A stretch of DNA of 64,000 nucleotides from Methylothermaceae bacterium (GCA_026981855.1 JALSIB010000009.1:31553-95552); one strand, 5' to 3'. Shown: positions 41,318-51,392, counted from the stretch's first letter. Translations and numbers: made by a program. The notes: generated from the sequence alone by a model not told the origin.

Positions 41318-43993
41318 GTGACCGGATATCGCAGCAAAACCTGTGTGGACAAGGAAGCGCCCGCGCCGCCCCCATTGATATTGATCGTCGATGACGACCC
41401 CATGATTCGCCTGCTGGCCGAAGAAAGCCTGCGTCAGGCCGGCTTTCGCACCCACGCGGTGGGGACTTGCAAGGCTTGTCTGGACGCCCTCGAACACTTT
41501 CATCCCGAGGTCATCTTGTTGGATGCCGTTTTGCCGGATGGTGACAGCCTGAGTCTGTGCGCCGAATTGAAGCGGCGGGAGGATATTCCCGTGGCTTTGA
41601 TGGCCACGCTGCAGGATCTGGATGAAAGCATGCAGGCAAGCGATGCGATCGCCGATGACGTCGTCACCAAGCCCATACAATGGGCGCTGCTGGGCCGGCG
41701 TATGCGGACATTGTGTCACCTTGGCCAACAACGGCAGTTGCTTCGGACGCTGTCTCAGCAACAAGATGTTCTGGCCAATTTGATTGGCTTGTCGGCGCAA
41801 AATGTCTCCCTGGAAGGTTTTTTGCAAAAGGCGCTGGAGCAGATCCTGAGTTTGCCCTGGCCGGGGCAGACAGGTTGTGGCGGACTCTTTATGGCGGAGG
41901 ATCATTCCCGGGGTTTGCGTCTGGTGGCCAAAGCCGGATTGGGGAGGCGTCTCAACCGCTGCGATCAAGTGAGTTTTTCCGACTGTTACTGCGGCGATGC
42001 CGCCAGGGAAAAAAGAGTGCTGTTCCTGCCCGGCCGGGAAAAAAGTGGGGTGATCACTTGTGAAGTGGGGGCGGGTTTCGATCACTACCACATTCCCCTG
42101 ACTTCCGCCGGTCGCCTGATCGGGGTTCTGGTGTTGTTTGTCCAGTCGGGCCATTCCTGGGGTGGAAAACAAAAAGCGTTTCTCGAAACCGTCGGTGAGG
42201 TTTTGGGAAGACTCATCGATCACAAGCGTTATGAACGGCAACTCAGTTTGGCTGCCAGTGCGTTCGAGGGCAGCCTGGAAGCGGTCTTGATTCTGGATGC
42301 CGAATTACGGGTTCTGGAGGCCAACAAGGTGTTCACCGACGTGACAGGTTATGGTGCCGACGAGATCCGGGGGGATCACATCTCTGTCCTGCATCCTGCA
42401 TTCGAGGAAAAATCCACCACGGAGAAGGTGGATCCCACCTTGTGTTCCATAATCAAAAGGCAACTCGAGACCCAGGGGCACTGGCAGGGGGAAGTATGGA
42501 TGCGGCGCAAGGATGATTCGGCTTTCCTGAGCTGGCTGCAGGTGGGGCGGAGCGAAGGAGGCGGCGACGGCGCCTTCGTGATGATTTTCGCCGATATCAC
42601 CGACCGGAAGCGCAAGGTGGAGGCCATTCAGCACCTGGCCTTCTATGATCAGTTGACGGGGTTGTGCAACCGCTCCCTGTTGCTGGACCGGTTGACCCTT
42701 GCCTGCCGCCACGCCAAACGGGAGGGTAGCTCTGTAGGCGTTCTGTTTTTCGATCTGGATCGTTTCAAGCCGATCAACGATACCCTGGGGCATGACACGG
42801 GAGACCTGTTGTTGTCTGAAGTGGCCAAGCGTATTCGCAAGTTCGTCAGGGAAGAGGACACGGCGGCGCGTCTGGGTGGGGATGAATTCGTTCTGCTGCT
42901 TTCGGGGTTGGACGGCCGCGAGGAGAGAGCCCGGCGGCAGGTGGGACGGATCGCGGAGAAAATCGGTGCTTTGTTGAAACGACCTTTCGAACTCGGTGGC
43001 CATAGGGTGAGCACCAGTGCCAGCATTGGCATCGCCATGGGACCGGCGGACAGTCAGGATCCGGAGGAGCTGCTCAAGCTGGCGGATCTCGCCATGTATG
43101 CCGCCAAACGGTTGGGTGGGGACCGTTACTGCTTTTTCAAGCGGGAAATGGGGCAAGGCAGGATCAGACGAAGGAACCTCGAAGGGAAAATGCGTACCGC
43201 CCTGGACCGGGAAATGCTCGAACTCCACCTTCAGCCCCGGCTGCGGGTGAAGGATCAGACCCTGGTGGGGGTGGAGGTGCTGTTGCGTTGGTGGGACGAA
43301 GAAAAAGGAAGCTGGATTCCTCCCGATGAGTTTTTGCCTGTGGCAGAGCAGACGGGCCTGATCGATGACCTGGATCAATGGATATGGAAACGATTGGGCC
43401 GGCTCTATCGGCAATGGCACTCGGAGGGGCTGGGGCAGGTGCTGCGGCGGGTGGCGGTGAATGTGTCCTCCCGGCAGTTTCAGAGGCCGGGGTATGCCGA
43501 CAGGGCCATCGAAAGCATCCTCCAAAGCGGTCTTGCCGACCTTTGCCGGCTGGAACTGGAAGTGAACGAAGCTTCTTTGATGCGCAGCCCGGAAGACAGT
43601 TTGCAGTCGGTTTCCAAGCTGAAAGAAATCGGGGTGCGGTTCGCGGTGGATAATTTCGGTACCGGTTTGTCCAACCTCATTTATCTTCGCAAAATGCAGC
43701 TCGATGTGCTGAAGATCGATCAAACCCTGGTGCAGACGTGTATCCGTGAACCGGCTGCTGCCTCCGTGATCAGAGCCATCGTGAAGATGGCGCAGGAGCT
43801 GGATTTCGAACTGGTGGCGGAAGGCGTGGAAACCCCGGCCCAGCTCCAGATGATGAGCCGGCTGGGGTGTCATTACTATCAGGGGTATTTGTGCGCTCCG
43901 GCATTGTCGCCGGAAGAGTTCAAGGATTTGTTGCGCAACAGGGTCAGAGAAGACTCCAGCGCTTTTCCCGGCAGGGCCGACAACAGTTTTTGA
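41318..43993 (+). CDS. REC-GAF-PAS-GGDEF-EAL c-di-GMP signalling protein
   Basis: The 891-residue protein has a receiver domain (residues 20-130, ILLDAVLPDG), a GAF domain with a DCYC segment (about 170-300), a PAS domain (310-430), a GGDEF domain with intact RLGGDEF, and an EAL domain (600-870). The diguanylate cyclase site looks active. In the EAL domain, E653-V654-L655 replaces EAL, and DDFGTG reads DNFGTG (N779), losing one metal-binding Asp. This could weaken phosphodiesterase activity. Its 3' end overlaps the convergent ATPase gene by 115 nt. Confidence 0.9.
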   Translation: MTGYRSKTCVDKEAPAPPPLILIVDDDPMIRLLAEESLRQAGFRTHAVGTCKACLDALEHFHPEVILLDAVLPDGDSLSLCAELKRREDIPVALMATLQDLDESMQASDAIADDVVTKPIQWALLGRRMRTLCHLGQQRQLLRTLSQQQDVLANLIGLSAQNVSLEGFLQKALEQILSLPWPGQTGCGGLFMAEDHSRGLRLVAKAGLGRRLNRCDQVSFSDCYCGDAAREKRVLFLPGREKSGVITCEVGAGFDHYHIPLTSAGRLIGVLVLFVQSGHSWGGKQKAFLETVGEVLGRLIDHKRYERQLSLAASAFEGSLEAVLILDAELRVLEANKVFTDVTGYGADEIRGDHISVLHPAFEEKSTTEKVDPTLCSIIKRQLETQGHWQGEVWMRRKDDSAFLSWLQVGRSEGGGDGAFVMIFADITDRKRKVEAIQHLAFYDQLTGLCNRSLLLDRLTLACRHAKREGSSVGVLFFDLDRFKPINDTLGHDTGDLLLSEVAKRIRKFVREEDTAARLGGDEFVLLLSGLDGREERARRQVGRIAEKIGALLKRPFELGGHRVSTSASIGIAMGPADSQDPEELLKLADLAMYAAKRLGGDRYCFFKREMGQGRIRRRNLEGKMRTALDREMLELHLQPRLRVKDQTLVGVEVLLRWWDEEKGSWIPPDEFLPVAEQTGLIDDLDQWIWKRLGRLYRQWHSEGLGQVLRRVAVNVSSRQFQRPGYADRAIESILQSGLADLCRLELEVNEASLMRSPEDSLQSVSKLKEIGVRFAVDNFGTGLSNLIYLRKMQLDVLKIDQTLVQTCIREPAAASVIRAIVKMAQELDFELVAEGVETPAQLQMMSRLGCHYYQGYLCAPALSPEEFKDLLRNRVREDSSAFPGRADNSF

Positions 43994-45561
43994 GTGTAGG
44001 GATGGCGGGGAGTGTGCAAAACCTGGCGGGTTTCACCCAGTTCGAGGATTTTCCCCTGATGCATCACCGCCACCTGGTCGGCGATCTCCGCCACCACCGC
44101 CAGGTCATGGGTAATGAACAGGTAGCTGATGTGCTTTTGCCTTTGCAGTCTTTGCAACAGCTCGATGATCTGCTTTTGTACCGAAACGTCCAGGGCGCTG
44201 GTGGGTTCGTCGCACACGATCAGCCGCGGTTCCACCGCCAGCGCACGGGCGATGCAAAGCCGCTGGCGCTGGCCGCCGGAAAATTCGTGAGGGTAACGTA
44301 ATCTGGAGGAAGGGGGCAGTCCCACTTCCTCCAACAATCGTTCCACCCGTTGCCGCCGCTCGCCGGCGGGTATTGCCGGGTAGAGGGAAACCAATCCTTC
44401 GGCAAGGATGTCGCCAACCAGCATTCTGGGGTTCATGGCGGAAAACGGATCCTGAAACACGATCTGCATGGCCCGGCAGCGGGTTTTCAGGGAGAGCGTG
44501 TCGATGTCCCGCCCCCGCCACAGCACCTTTCCCGAGGTCGCCGGAATCAATCGCAGAATCGCCTTGCCCAAGGTGGTCTTGCCGCAGCCGGATTCACCCA
44601 CCAGGGCGAGCGTCCTGCCTGTTTCGAGGGTGAAGCTCGCCCCGTCGACCGCCTTGACATGGCCCTTGACGCGTTTGAGCACCCCCTTCCGGATCGGATA
44701 CCAGACCTTGAGATCGCGCACCTCCAGCAAGGGCGGCGCCGGTTCCGCCTTTTTCCCCACGCAGTGTTCCAGTCGCGGGAGAGCCGCCAGCAGTTCGAGG
44801 GTATAAGGATGACGCGGATTGGCGAACAAGGGGCCATCGGCGCCATCGAAGGTTTCGACGATCTTGCCCTTCCGCATCACCGCCGCCTTGTCGGCGATAT
44901 CCGCCACCAGGCCCAGGTCGTGGCTGATCAGCCACAAGGTCATGTGATGTCGCCGTTGCAGGTCTTTGAGCAGCGCCATGATCTGGGCCTGGATGGTGAC
45001 ATCGAGGGCGGTGGTGGGTTCGTCGGCGATGAGAAGCTCGGGCTCGCCCGCCAGGGCGATCGCGATCATGACGCGTTGCCGTTGCCCCCCCGACAGTTGA
45101 TGCGGATACTGGTCGATGCGCCTTTCCGCCTCGGGGATGTCCACTTGCTTCAGCAATTCCAGGCAGCGCCCGCGGGCTTGGCGTCCTCGCAGTCCCAGAT
45201 GGCGTCCGAGCACCTCCTGAATCTGCCTGCCGATGGTCTGGACGGGGTTGAGGCTGGTTTGGGGATCCTGGAAGATCATGGCGATGCGGCGCCCGCGGAC
45301 CTCATTCATTTTCCACTCCGGCTGCCGCAGCAGGTCTTCGTCCCGCAGCCGGACCTGTCCCGAGACGATCCGGGCAGTGCCCGGCAGCAACCGCATGGCC
45401 GCCAGCGCCGTCACCGATTTTCCCGACCCCGATTCCCCCACCAGGGCGAAGGTCTCGCCCCGCTCGATGGCCAGATCCACCCCATCGACCACCGTCGTGG
45501 CGGTTCCCGCCTGTTGAAATTGAATGGCGAGGTTCCTGATCTGAAGAAGCGGGGTACTCAT
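43879..45561 (-). CDS. Peptide ABC transporter ATP-binding protein (two fused ATPase domains)
   Basis: The 560-residue protein carries both ATPase domains of an Opp/Dpp-type importer, like YejF. The two Walker A motifs are GESGSGKS and GESGCGKT, each followed by a LSGGQRQR or FSGGQRQR signature and a D-box ([24 protein letters not shown]). The start at 45561 is 11 nt after the serB stop. The C-terminal tail of about 25 residues extends past the usual SALP end and is encoded opposite the GGDEF-EAL gene. Confidence 0.93.
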   Translation of the reverse strand: MSTPLLQIRNLAIQFQQAGTATTVVDGVDLAIERGETFALVGESGSGKSVTALAAMRLLPGTARIVSGQVRLRDEDLLRQPEWKMNEVRGRRIAMIFQDPQTSLNPVQTIGRQIQEVLGRHLGLRGRQARGRCLELLKQVDIPEAERRIDQYPHQLSGGQRQRVMIAIALAGEPELLIADEPTTALDVTIQAQIMALLKDLQRRHHMTLWLISHDLGLVADIADKAAVMRKGKIVETFDGADGPLFANPRHPYTLELLAALPRLEHCVGKKAEPAPPLLEVRDLKVWYPIRKGVLKRVKGHVKAVDGASFTLETGRTLALVGESGCGKTTLGKAILRLIPATSGKVLWRGRDIDTLSLKTRCRAMQIVFQDPFSAMNPRMLVGDILAEGLVSLYPAIPAGERRQRVERLLEEVGLPPSSRLRYPHEFSGGQRQRLCIARALAVEPRLIVCDEPTSALDVSVQKQIIELLQRLQRQKHISYLFITHDLAVVAEIADQVAVMHQGKILELGETRQVLHTPRHPYTQKLLSALPGKALESSLTLLRNKSLNSSGDNAGAHKYP

Positions 45562-45572
45562 GATTTTTCCAT

Positions 45573-46409
45573 TCAGGCTTCGAGCAGCAGATGACGCAGG
45601 GCGCGCCAGTCGCCGTGGTCGATGCGTGCGTCTGCGTGGCGGCGGGCGATTTCGTGGCCGTGGTAGGCCACGCCGAGCCCCGCGCCCTGAAGCAGGGGCA
45701 CGTCGTTGGCGCCGTCTCCCATGGCGATGCTCTGGGAAGGGGAAATTCCGAGTCGCCGCGCCAGTTCCATCAGATATTCGAGTTTGGCTCGCTTGTCCAC
45801 CACCGTCCCTTCCAGGCGTCCCGTCAGGATCCCATCCTTGATTTGCAGGGTACAGGCGCGGGCATGGTCGATGGGCAGAATCTTCTGCAACCGCTCGGTG
45901 AAGAAGGTGAAGCCGCCCGAAACCACCGCGACGGTGATTCCGCGCCCCTTGAGCCAAGCGAGGGTTGCCGCCGCCCCTGGCTGGATAGCAGGGCGCATCT
46001 TGTGTTCGAAGACCGTTTCCAACCTCTCGGCGGGCAGTCCCTCCAACAGCTTGACCCGTTCCTCGAGCGCCTGGGTGAAGTCCAGCGCGCCTTCCATGGC
46101 CTGGCGGGTGATACGGGCCACCTCCGGTTTCAATCCCAGTTCGGCCGCGATTTCGTCGATTGTTTCGATACCGATCAGGGTGGAATCCAGGTCGGTGATC
46201 AACAGCCTCACCTTTCCAGGATCGAAGGCCGGCGGCAGCGTGTTGACGTCACAGCGCAACCGCCGGCGCAGATCCTTGGTGTCGACGGGATCTTGGTGGG
46301 AAAGCAGATGATAGCCCGGGCGGGGCGCCACCTCGCCCAGCGGAGCGATGAGTGCCAACTGGTTCGGGGAGAGCCTGGCCGTGTGGATGATGGTTCTCAG
46401 TTTGGACAT
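45573..46409 (-). CDS. serB: Phosphoserine phosphatase
   Basis: SerB hydrolyses phosphoserine to serine, the last step of serine synthesis. The 278-residue HAD enzyme has motif I DLDSTLIGIE (Asp73, Asp75), SGGFTFF, and the GDGANDVPLL motif IV, and a short N-terminal region of about 65 residues in place of a full ACT domain. It sits between the permease and ATPase genes of a peptide transporter operon. Its ATG overlaps the upstream stop (TGATG), so it is translated with the transporter. Confidence 0.93.
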   Translation of the reverse strand: MSKLRTIIHTARLSPNQLALIAPLGEVAPRPGYHLLSHQDPVDTKDLRRRLRCDVNTLPPAFDPGKVRLLITDLDSTLIGIETIDEIAAELGLKPEVARITRQAMEGALDFTQALEERVKLLEGLPAERLETVFEHKMRPAIQPGAAATLAWLKGRGITVAVVSGGFTFFTERLQKILPIDHARACTLQIKDGILTGRLEGTVVDKRAKLEYLMELARRLGISPSQSIAMGDGANDVPLLQGAGLGVAYHGHEIARRHADARIDHGDWRALRHLLLEA

Positions 46410-47737
46410 CAGTCCTCCACCCTGCGGGGGTCGAAAGCGTCCCTGACCGCGTCGGAAAACAGATTGGCGGCGAGGACGAAAGTGAACATGAAAAGAAAAG
46501 CCGCGGCCAGGGTCCACCAGACGATGGGGTCGCGGGCCAGTTCCAGCCGGGCGCTGTTGATCATGTTGCCCCAGCTGTAGGTGGTGGGGTCCACGCCGAT
46601 GTTGACGTAGGAGAGCACCGCCTCCGCCAGCACCAGCCCGCTGAAATCCAGCACGACCGATATCAGCACGATGTGAAACAGGTTGGGCACGATGTGGCGC
46701 AGCAAAATGCGGAAATGGCCGACCCCCAGCGCACGGGCGGCCTGGACGTATTCCATTTCCCGCAGCTTCAGGGTTTCCGCCCGCAGCAGCCGGCAAAGTC
46801 CGGTCCAGCTGGTGATTCCCAATATCAGGCAAAGGAAAAACAGGCGCAGATCGGCGCGTACCGCCAGGCTGGTGAAGCGGTCCGCATGGGTCGCCATATA
46901 GACCTGGATCATGAGGATGGCGGCGGCGATCAACAGCACCCCTGGAATCGAATTGAGGGTGGTGTACAGATATTGGATCAGGTCGTCCACCCAGCCGCGG
47001 AAATATCCGGCCAGCACCCCGAGACCGATGGCGAAGGGCAGCATCACCAGCGTGGTGAGGGTGCCCAGCACCAATCCGGTGCGAATGCTTTTGATGCTCT
47101 GATAGAGCACATCCTCACCCACCTTGTCGGTACCGAAGACATGGTATTCAAGGTTCAACGCATACAGGGCGCAGGTTCCGGTGATCAGCACCGCGGCGGT
47201 CAGCGCAACGGTGATCCAGGGCAGCGTTTCGGGGGGGCGGCCCTTGCGCGCCATGGCCACGAAAACGAACAACCCCAGCCAGACGGCCAGCCCCTTGCCA
47301 GCGCCGGTCAGGGCGATTCGGGCGATATCGGACCATTTGTCCTGCGGATCGTCGAGATGCGCGCCGGCGAATTTCAGCCGCGGCCGGGTCCAGACGGTTC
47401 TTCCGTCGGGCAGCTGTAGAAACTGGCGGCTGTAGAGGTGGGTGGCGAGGGGCGCCGAATAGGTTTTCTCCACCCGGGTTCTGAAGGGAGTCAGCCAGCG
47501 GTCCAGCAGGCTGGAGACTTCTCCGTTGTTCCCCTGCCGGAAGTGGATCGAGTCCACCAGGCCGGTGGCGCTGAATGCCAGCAGGATCACTGCCGCGACC
47601 ATGGCGGGGCGGCTGCGGATCACCCGGCGCCATGGACGGCGCAAATGTTCCAGGCGATAACTGGCCCAGACCAGCGACGCCAGACACAGCATCAGGGCGA
47701 ACAGCAAGGCGTCTGTCCAGAGAATGACCAGGTTCAT
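46409..47737 (-). CDS. Peptide ABC transporter permease (OppC/YejE-like)
   Basis: The 442-residue inner-membrane permease has an N-terminal hydrophobic region and a long periplasmic segment, then the transport domain. The EAA-type cytoplasmic loop is seen as EYVQAARALGVGHFRILLRHIVPN. The large extra loop between the first helices is like YejE. The start at 47737 overlaps the upstream permease stop by 4 nt. Confidence 0.9.
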   Translation of the reverse strand: MNLVILWTDALLFALMLCLASLVWASYRLEHLRRPWRRVIRSRPAMVAAVILLAFSATGLVDSIHFRQGNNGEVSSLLDRWLTPFRTRVEKTYSAPLATHLYSRQFLQLPDGRTVWTRPRLKFAGAHLDDPQDKWSDIARIALTGAGKGLAVWLGLFVFVAMARKGRPPETLPWITVALTAAVLITGTCALYALNLEYHVFGTDKVGEDVLYQSIKSIRTGLVLGTLTTLVMLPFAIGLGVLAGYFRGWVDDLIQYLYTTLNSIPGVLLIAAAILMIQVYMATHADRFTSLAVRADLRLFFLCLILGITSWTGLCRLLRAETLKLREMEYVQAARALGVGHFRILLRHIVPNLFHIVLISVVLDFSGLVLAEAVLSYVNIGVDPTTYSWGNMINSARLELARDPIVWWTLAAAFLFMFTFVLAANLFSDAVRDAFDPRRVED

Positions 47738-48711
47738 TGCAGGCGTACCCGTGGATCGACCAGTGTGTAGGAAATGTCGGTCAACACCAGGCCGACGATG
47801 TACAGGACCGACCCGAGAAACACCATGGCGCGGACGATGGCGAAGTCCTGGCGGCTGATGGCGTCGATGGTGTAGCTGCCAAGGCCCGGAATGCTGAAGA
47901 ACGATTCGGTGAGCAGGCTGCCCATGAACAACAGCGGCAAAATGGCGACCACCCCTGTCAAGATGGGGATCAGGGCGTTGGGAAGCACATGACGGAACAG
48001 CACTTCGGTCTCGGACAGGCCCTTGGCGCGGGCGGTGCGGACATAATCCTTTTCCACCTCTTCCAGGAAGAGGGTGCGGTACCAGCGGGTTCCCGAACCG
48101 ATACCCGCAACGATGCCGACGACCACCGGAAGGATCACGAACTTGATGGCCGCCGGTCCCGAATCGTAGCCGGAGATCGGCACCAGTTTCATCACCTTGC
48201 CGAACACGAACTGGCCGGCGATGATATAGAACAAGGCCGAGATCGACATCAGCACCACGCAACCGGTGACGCCGCCGAATTCCAGGTAGGTGCGGCGGAA
48301 GAACACCAACAGCAGCGCGAAGGAAGTATTGACCGCCAGTCCGAGCAACAAGGTCGGCAGGGCGATGGCCAGCGAGGGCCACATCCGTTCCCGGATGTCG
48401 GCGCCGATGTCTCGGCCGCTGTCGGAACGGCCGAACCGGAACAGGAAAAGACGCACCGACTTCTGAAAGAAGATGGTTTCGGTGAGTTTCGCCGTACCGG
48501 ATTTTCCGCCGTTATAGAACAAGGGCTTGTCGTAGCCATGTTGCTGTTTCCATTTGTCGATGGCTTCCTCGGTCACATATTTCTGCCCCAACTGCATCCT
48601 CGCCATGTCGTCGGGCGGGTTGACCATGAAAAACAGGGCGAAGGTGATCAGGTTGACGCCGATCAGAATCGGAAAAGCGTTGAGAATACGGCGAATGAGA
48701 TAAGCGGTCAT
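47734..48711 (-). CDS. Peptide ABC transporter permease (OppB/YejB-like)
   Basis: The 325-residue permease starts MTAYLIRRILNAFPILIGV, the usual DppB/OppB N-terminus, has about six membrane segments and the EAA loop DYVRTARAKGLSETEVLFRH. The start at 48711 was chosen for this N-terminus and its 4-nt ATGA overlap with the substrate-binding gene. Confidence 0.92.
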   Translation of the reverse strand: MTAYLIRRILNAFPILIGVNLITFALFFMVNPPDDMARMQLGQKYVTEEAIDKWKQQHGYDKPLFYNGGKSGTAKLTETIFFQKSVRLFLFRFGRSDSGRDIGADIRERMWPSLAIALPTLLLGLAVNTSFALLLVFFRRTYLEFGGVTGCVVLMSISALFYIIAGQFVFGKVMKLVPISGYDSGPAAIKFVILPVVVGIVAGIGSGTRWYRTLFLEEVEKDYVRTARAKGLSETEVLFRHVLPNALIPILTGVVAILPLLFMGSLLTESFFSIPGLGSYTIDAISRQDFAIVRAMVFLGSVLYIVGLVLTDISYTLVDPRVRLQ

Positions 48712-50864
48712 AAGGCGGTGGCCTGCCTTCTCTTGCGCCAGCTGAGCCAGGCTGGAACGACGGCCAGCGCCATCATCCCCAACAGCAATCCGAGCGGCCA
48801 CCAGACCGGGCGGTTCCACAGCCGGCGCAGCCGCGCCCTGTCGGCGGAATCCAGGCGCATGTATTTGAGGGTGTTGTTGGCCATCATGTTGGGCTTGACA
48901 TTGTGCAGCCAGCTGTGGAACAGGGTGAAGTTCTTCGGATGGTAGCCAAATACCCAGGGGGCGTCGCGGCGCACGATTTCCTGCATCTTTTCGATCAGCA
49001 ACCGCCGCCGGGGGGTGTTTTCCATGTTGCGCATCTTTTCGAAAAGCCGGTCGAAAGCCGGATTGTGGTAGTTGGCGGCGTTTTCTCCGCCGTGTTCCAC
49101 CTTGCCGTTGGGACCATACAACAGGAAGAAAAAATTTTCCGGGTCGGGATAGTCGGCGTTCCAGCCCCAGACGAAAATCTGGGCATTTCCGGTGCGCATT
49201 TTCTCCCGGAAACGGTTGTAATCGGTGGCGCGAATGACCAGCTGGATGCCCAGCTTGGCGAACTGTTTACGGTACCAGTTCAATCTGGCCTTGTCGTCCG
49301 GGCCCCCGCCAGGGGTGTCGAAATACAACAGCAGCGGCTCGCCGGTGGCGGGGCTGCGCCCTCCGGGAAAGCCGGCCTCTGCCAGCAGCTTTTTGGCGAC
49401 TTCTATCGGTTTCCTGACCGGGTGACCGTTCTTCCATTCATAGACATAAGGGTTGATGCCCTCAGGCCCCTTCAGCCAGCCGAAGATCCCCGGCGGCAGA
49501 ACGCCCTGGGCCGGAATGCCCCTGCCATTGGTGAAAATGGCGATGAACTCCTCGTAATCGATGGCGATGGAGAGGGCCTGACGCAACTTCCGGTGCCGTT
49601 CGTCCAACCCCCCGACCACCGGGTCGAGCATGTTGAATCCGAGGTAATAGATGGAAGGGGCGACGGCGGTCTGCAGCCGTACGCCTTTCCCGGCAAGGGT
49701 GTCGGTCAACCGGGCCTGTCCCGTGACGCCGAAGCGAATCGCCTGGTCGAAACTGTCGGAACCGATGCCGGAGGCCTCGTAGTAACCCTGGAGAAACTTG
49801 TTCCAGGCCGGGATGGATTCGCGTTCGAGCAGGTAGTGAACCTGGTCGATGAAGGGCAGGGGCTTTCCCCGGTCGCGCAACAGTCCCGCCGGCCCGTCGG
49901 CCGCTTCACCCGTATCGGGATAGCGTTCCCCGTGAAAGTTGGGGTTCGAAGCCAGCACCATGCGCCGGTTGGGGTTGTTCTGCACCAGCATGTAAGGACC
50001 GGTGCCGACCGGATACCAGTCCAGCGTCAGGTTTTTTTCCTGGAGGGGGGGCTGGTGATAGAACCGGTCGGCCTCCCACGGCATGGGGGCGAAGAACGGC
50101 ATCGCCAGCCAGTATTTGAACTGGGGATATTTGCCGTGAAGGCGGATGCTGTAATGGTACCTGTCCACGACCCGGACGCCCTCGATGTCATAGGGGCGCA
50201 GGTCGAAAAAGCCTTCCGTCTTTTCCTCCCGGTAGCGCCTGGCCATGTCGGCGGCGAAGTCCGCAAGGCCGACGATGTGCCGCTGCATCAGGCCGGCAAT
50301 GGGGGAATGGAGCTGGGGATGGACCAGACGTTTGATCTGGTAGACGAAGTCCTCGGCGGTCAGCTCCCGGCTGCCCGGGTCGGCGAATTCCAGGGGTGTC
50401 TTGATGCCTTCCACCCTCTCCGGGGTCAGGTGGTGGTAGCGCCATCGCCCCTTTTCGTCGCGCGAAAAGGCCGGGTGTGGCTGATAATACACCCCCTGGC
50501 GGATGGTGATGAGGAACTCGCTGAAGGCGATCCGGTCCGTGGGGGCGTCTGCCGGAAGCGGTTGGCCCGACTGGTCGAAATAGGTCACTTCGGGCATGGT
50601 TTCGGCCACCAGGGGAACCAGAGTATAGGGCCTTTTCAGGTAATGGTACTGCAGAGGAGGCTCGTAGATCTGGGCGATCAGCCGGTACTCGTCGGAACTG
50701 TAGGCGACAGCCGGGTCCAGGTGTTTTGGCCGCTCGGAGAAGGAAGCGTAGTAGATGTTCGCCTGCCTCTCCCGGGCGGGATAGGGATTGTTCAACGGGC
50801 CCTCGCAGGCACAAAGGCCCAGCAGACAGAGGCCCAACAATGATACGATCCGGCTGATGTCCAT
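48708..50864 (-). CDS. Peptide ABC transporter substrate-binding lipoprotein
   Basis: The 718-residue precursor has a lipoprotein signal with lipobox Cys20 (LGLCAC). The body is an SBP family 5 protein (PKHLDPAVAYSSDEY, GTGPYMLVQNNPNRRMVL). It is unusually long, with a C-terminal hydrophobic segment (WPLGLLLGMMALAVVPAWL) that would span the membrane, followed by basic residues. The start at 50864 gives a good signal peptide; one at 50882 is possible. It heads the operon of the permeases, serB and the fused ATPase. Confidence 0.9.
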   Translation of the reverse strand: MDISRIVSLLGLCLLGLCACEGPLNNPYPARERQANIYYASFSERPKHLDPAVAYSSDEYRLIAQIYEPPLQYHYLKRPYTLVPLVAETMPEVTYFDQSGQPLPADAPTDRIAFSEFLITIRQGVYYQPHPAFSRDEKGRWRYHHLTPERVEGIKTPLEFADPGSRELTAEDFVYQIKRLVHPQLHSPIAGLMQRHIVGLADFAADMARRYREEKTEGFFDLRPYDIEGVRVVDRYHYSIRLHGKYPQFKYWLAMPFFAPMPWEADRFYHQPPLQEKNLTLDWYPVGTGPYMLVQNNPNRRMVLASNPNFHGERYPDTGEAADGPAGLLRDRGKPLPFIDQVHYLLERESIPAWNKFLQGYYEASGIGSDSFDQAIRFGVTGQARLTDTLAGKGVRLQTAVAPSIYYLGFNMLDPVVGGLDERHRKLRQALSIAIDYEEFIAIFTNGRGIPAQGVLPPGIFGWLKGPEGINPYVYEWKNGHPVRKPIEVAKKLLAEAGFPGGRSPATGEPLLLYFDTPGGGPDDKARLNWYRKQFAKLGIQLVIRATDYNRFREKMRTGNAQIFVWGWNADYPDPENFFFLLYGPNGKVEHGGENAANYHNPAFDRLFEKMRNMENTPRRRLLIEKMQEIVRRDAPWVFGYHPKNFTLFHSWLHNVKPNMMANNTLKYMRLDSADRARLRRLWNRPVWWPLGLLLGMMALAVVPAWLSWRKRRQATAL

Positions 50865-50900
50865 GGGCGTGTAATATACCATTTGAAACGGGTGTGAGAG

Positions 50901-51392
50901 ATGATTCGTGTCCTTCTGATTCTGCTGGTATTGGGGGTGCTCATCTGGGGGCTGCGTTGGTTCATGCGCACCCCTCCCCCGGAGGTCGTCGCCACTTTGC
51001 GGGGCAGGGGAGGCCTGGCCTTGCTGGCCCTGCTGATTCTGCTCGCCTTGCTGGCCCACAATTGGCTGGTGCCGGTTCTGGGCGCCGCCGGCGCCATCGT
51101 TGTCCGCAGCCTTCCCTATCTGCCCCGGCTGTGGCCCTTGCTGGAACGGATATGGATCCACCGGCGGGAAAGCGCGGCAGGTTCCGGGGCGGCCGGCTCC
51201 GCCATGCCTTCATCGGTGGCCGAGGCTTATGAGATTCTGGGCCTCAAGCCCGGTGCCACGAAAAAAGATGTGATCGCCGCCCATCGGCGGTTGATGCAAA
51301 AAGTCCATCCCGACCGTGGCGGTTCGGACTATCTTGCGGCCCAGATCAATCGTGCCAAGCAAATTTTACTCGCGGCGCTGGGGAATTCCTGA
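50901..51392 (+). CDS. Membrane-anchored J-domain protein
   Basis: The 163-residue protein has an N-terminal membrane helix (residues 1-20), a second hydrophobic segment (38-70) and a C-terminal J domain (about 107-163) with HPD at 136-138. This orientation resembles the mitochondrial Tim14/Pam18 family. It probably recruits a DnaK-type chaperone at the membrane. It is divergent from the peptide transporter operon, 36 bp apart. Confidence 0.85.
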   Translation: MIRVLLILLVLGVLIWGLRWFMRTPPPEVVATLRGRGGLALLALLILLALLAHNWLVPVLGAAGAIVVRSLPYLPRLWPLLERIWIHRRESAAGSGAAGSAMPSSVAEAYEILGLKPGATKKDVIAAHRRLMQKVHPDRGGSDYLAAQINRAKQILLAALGNS

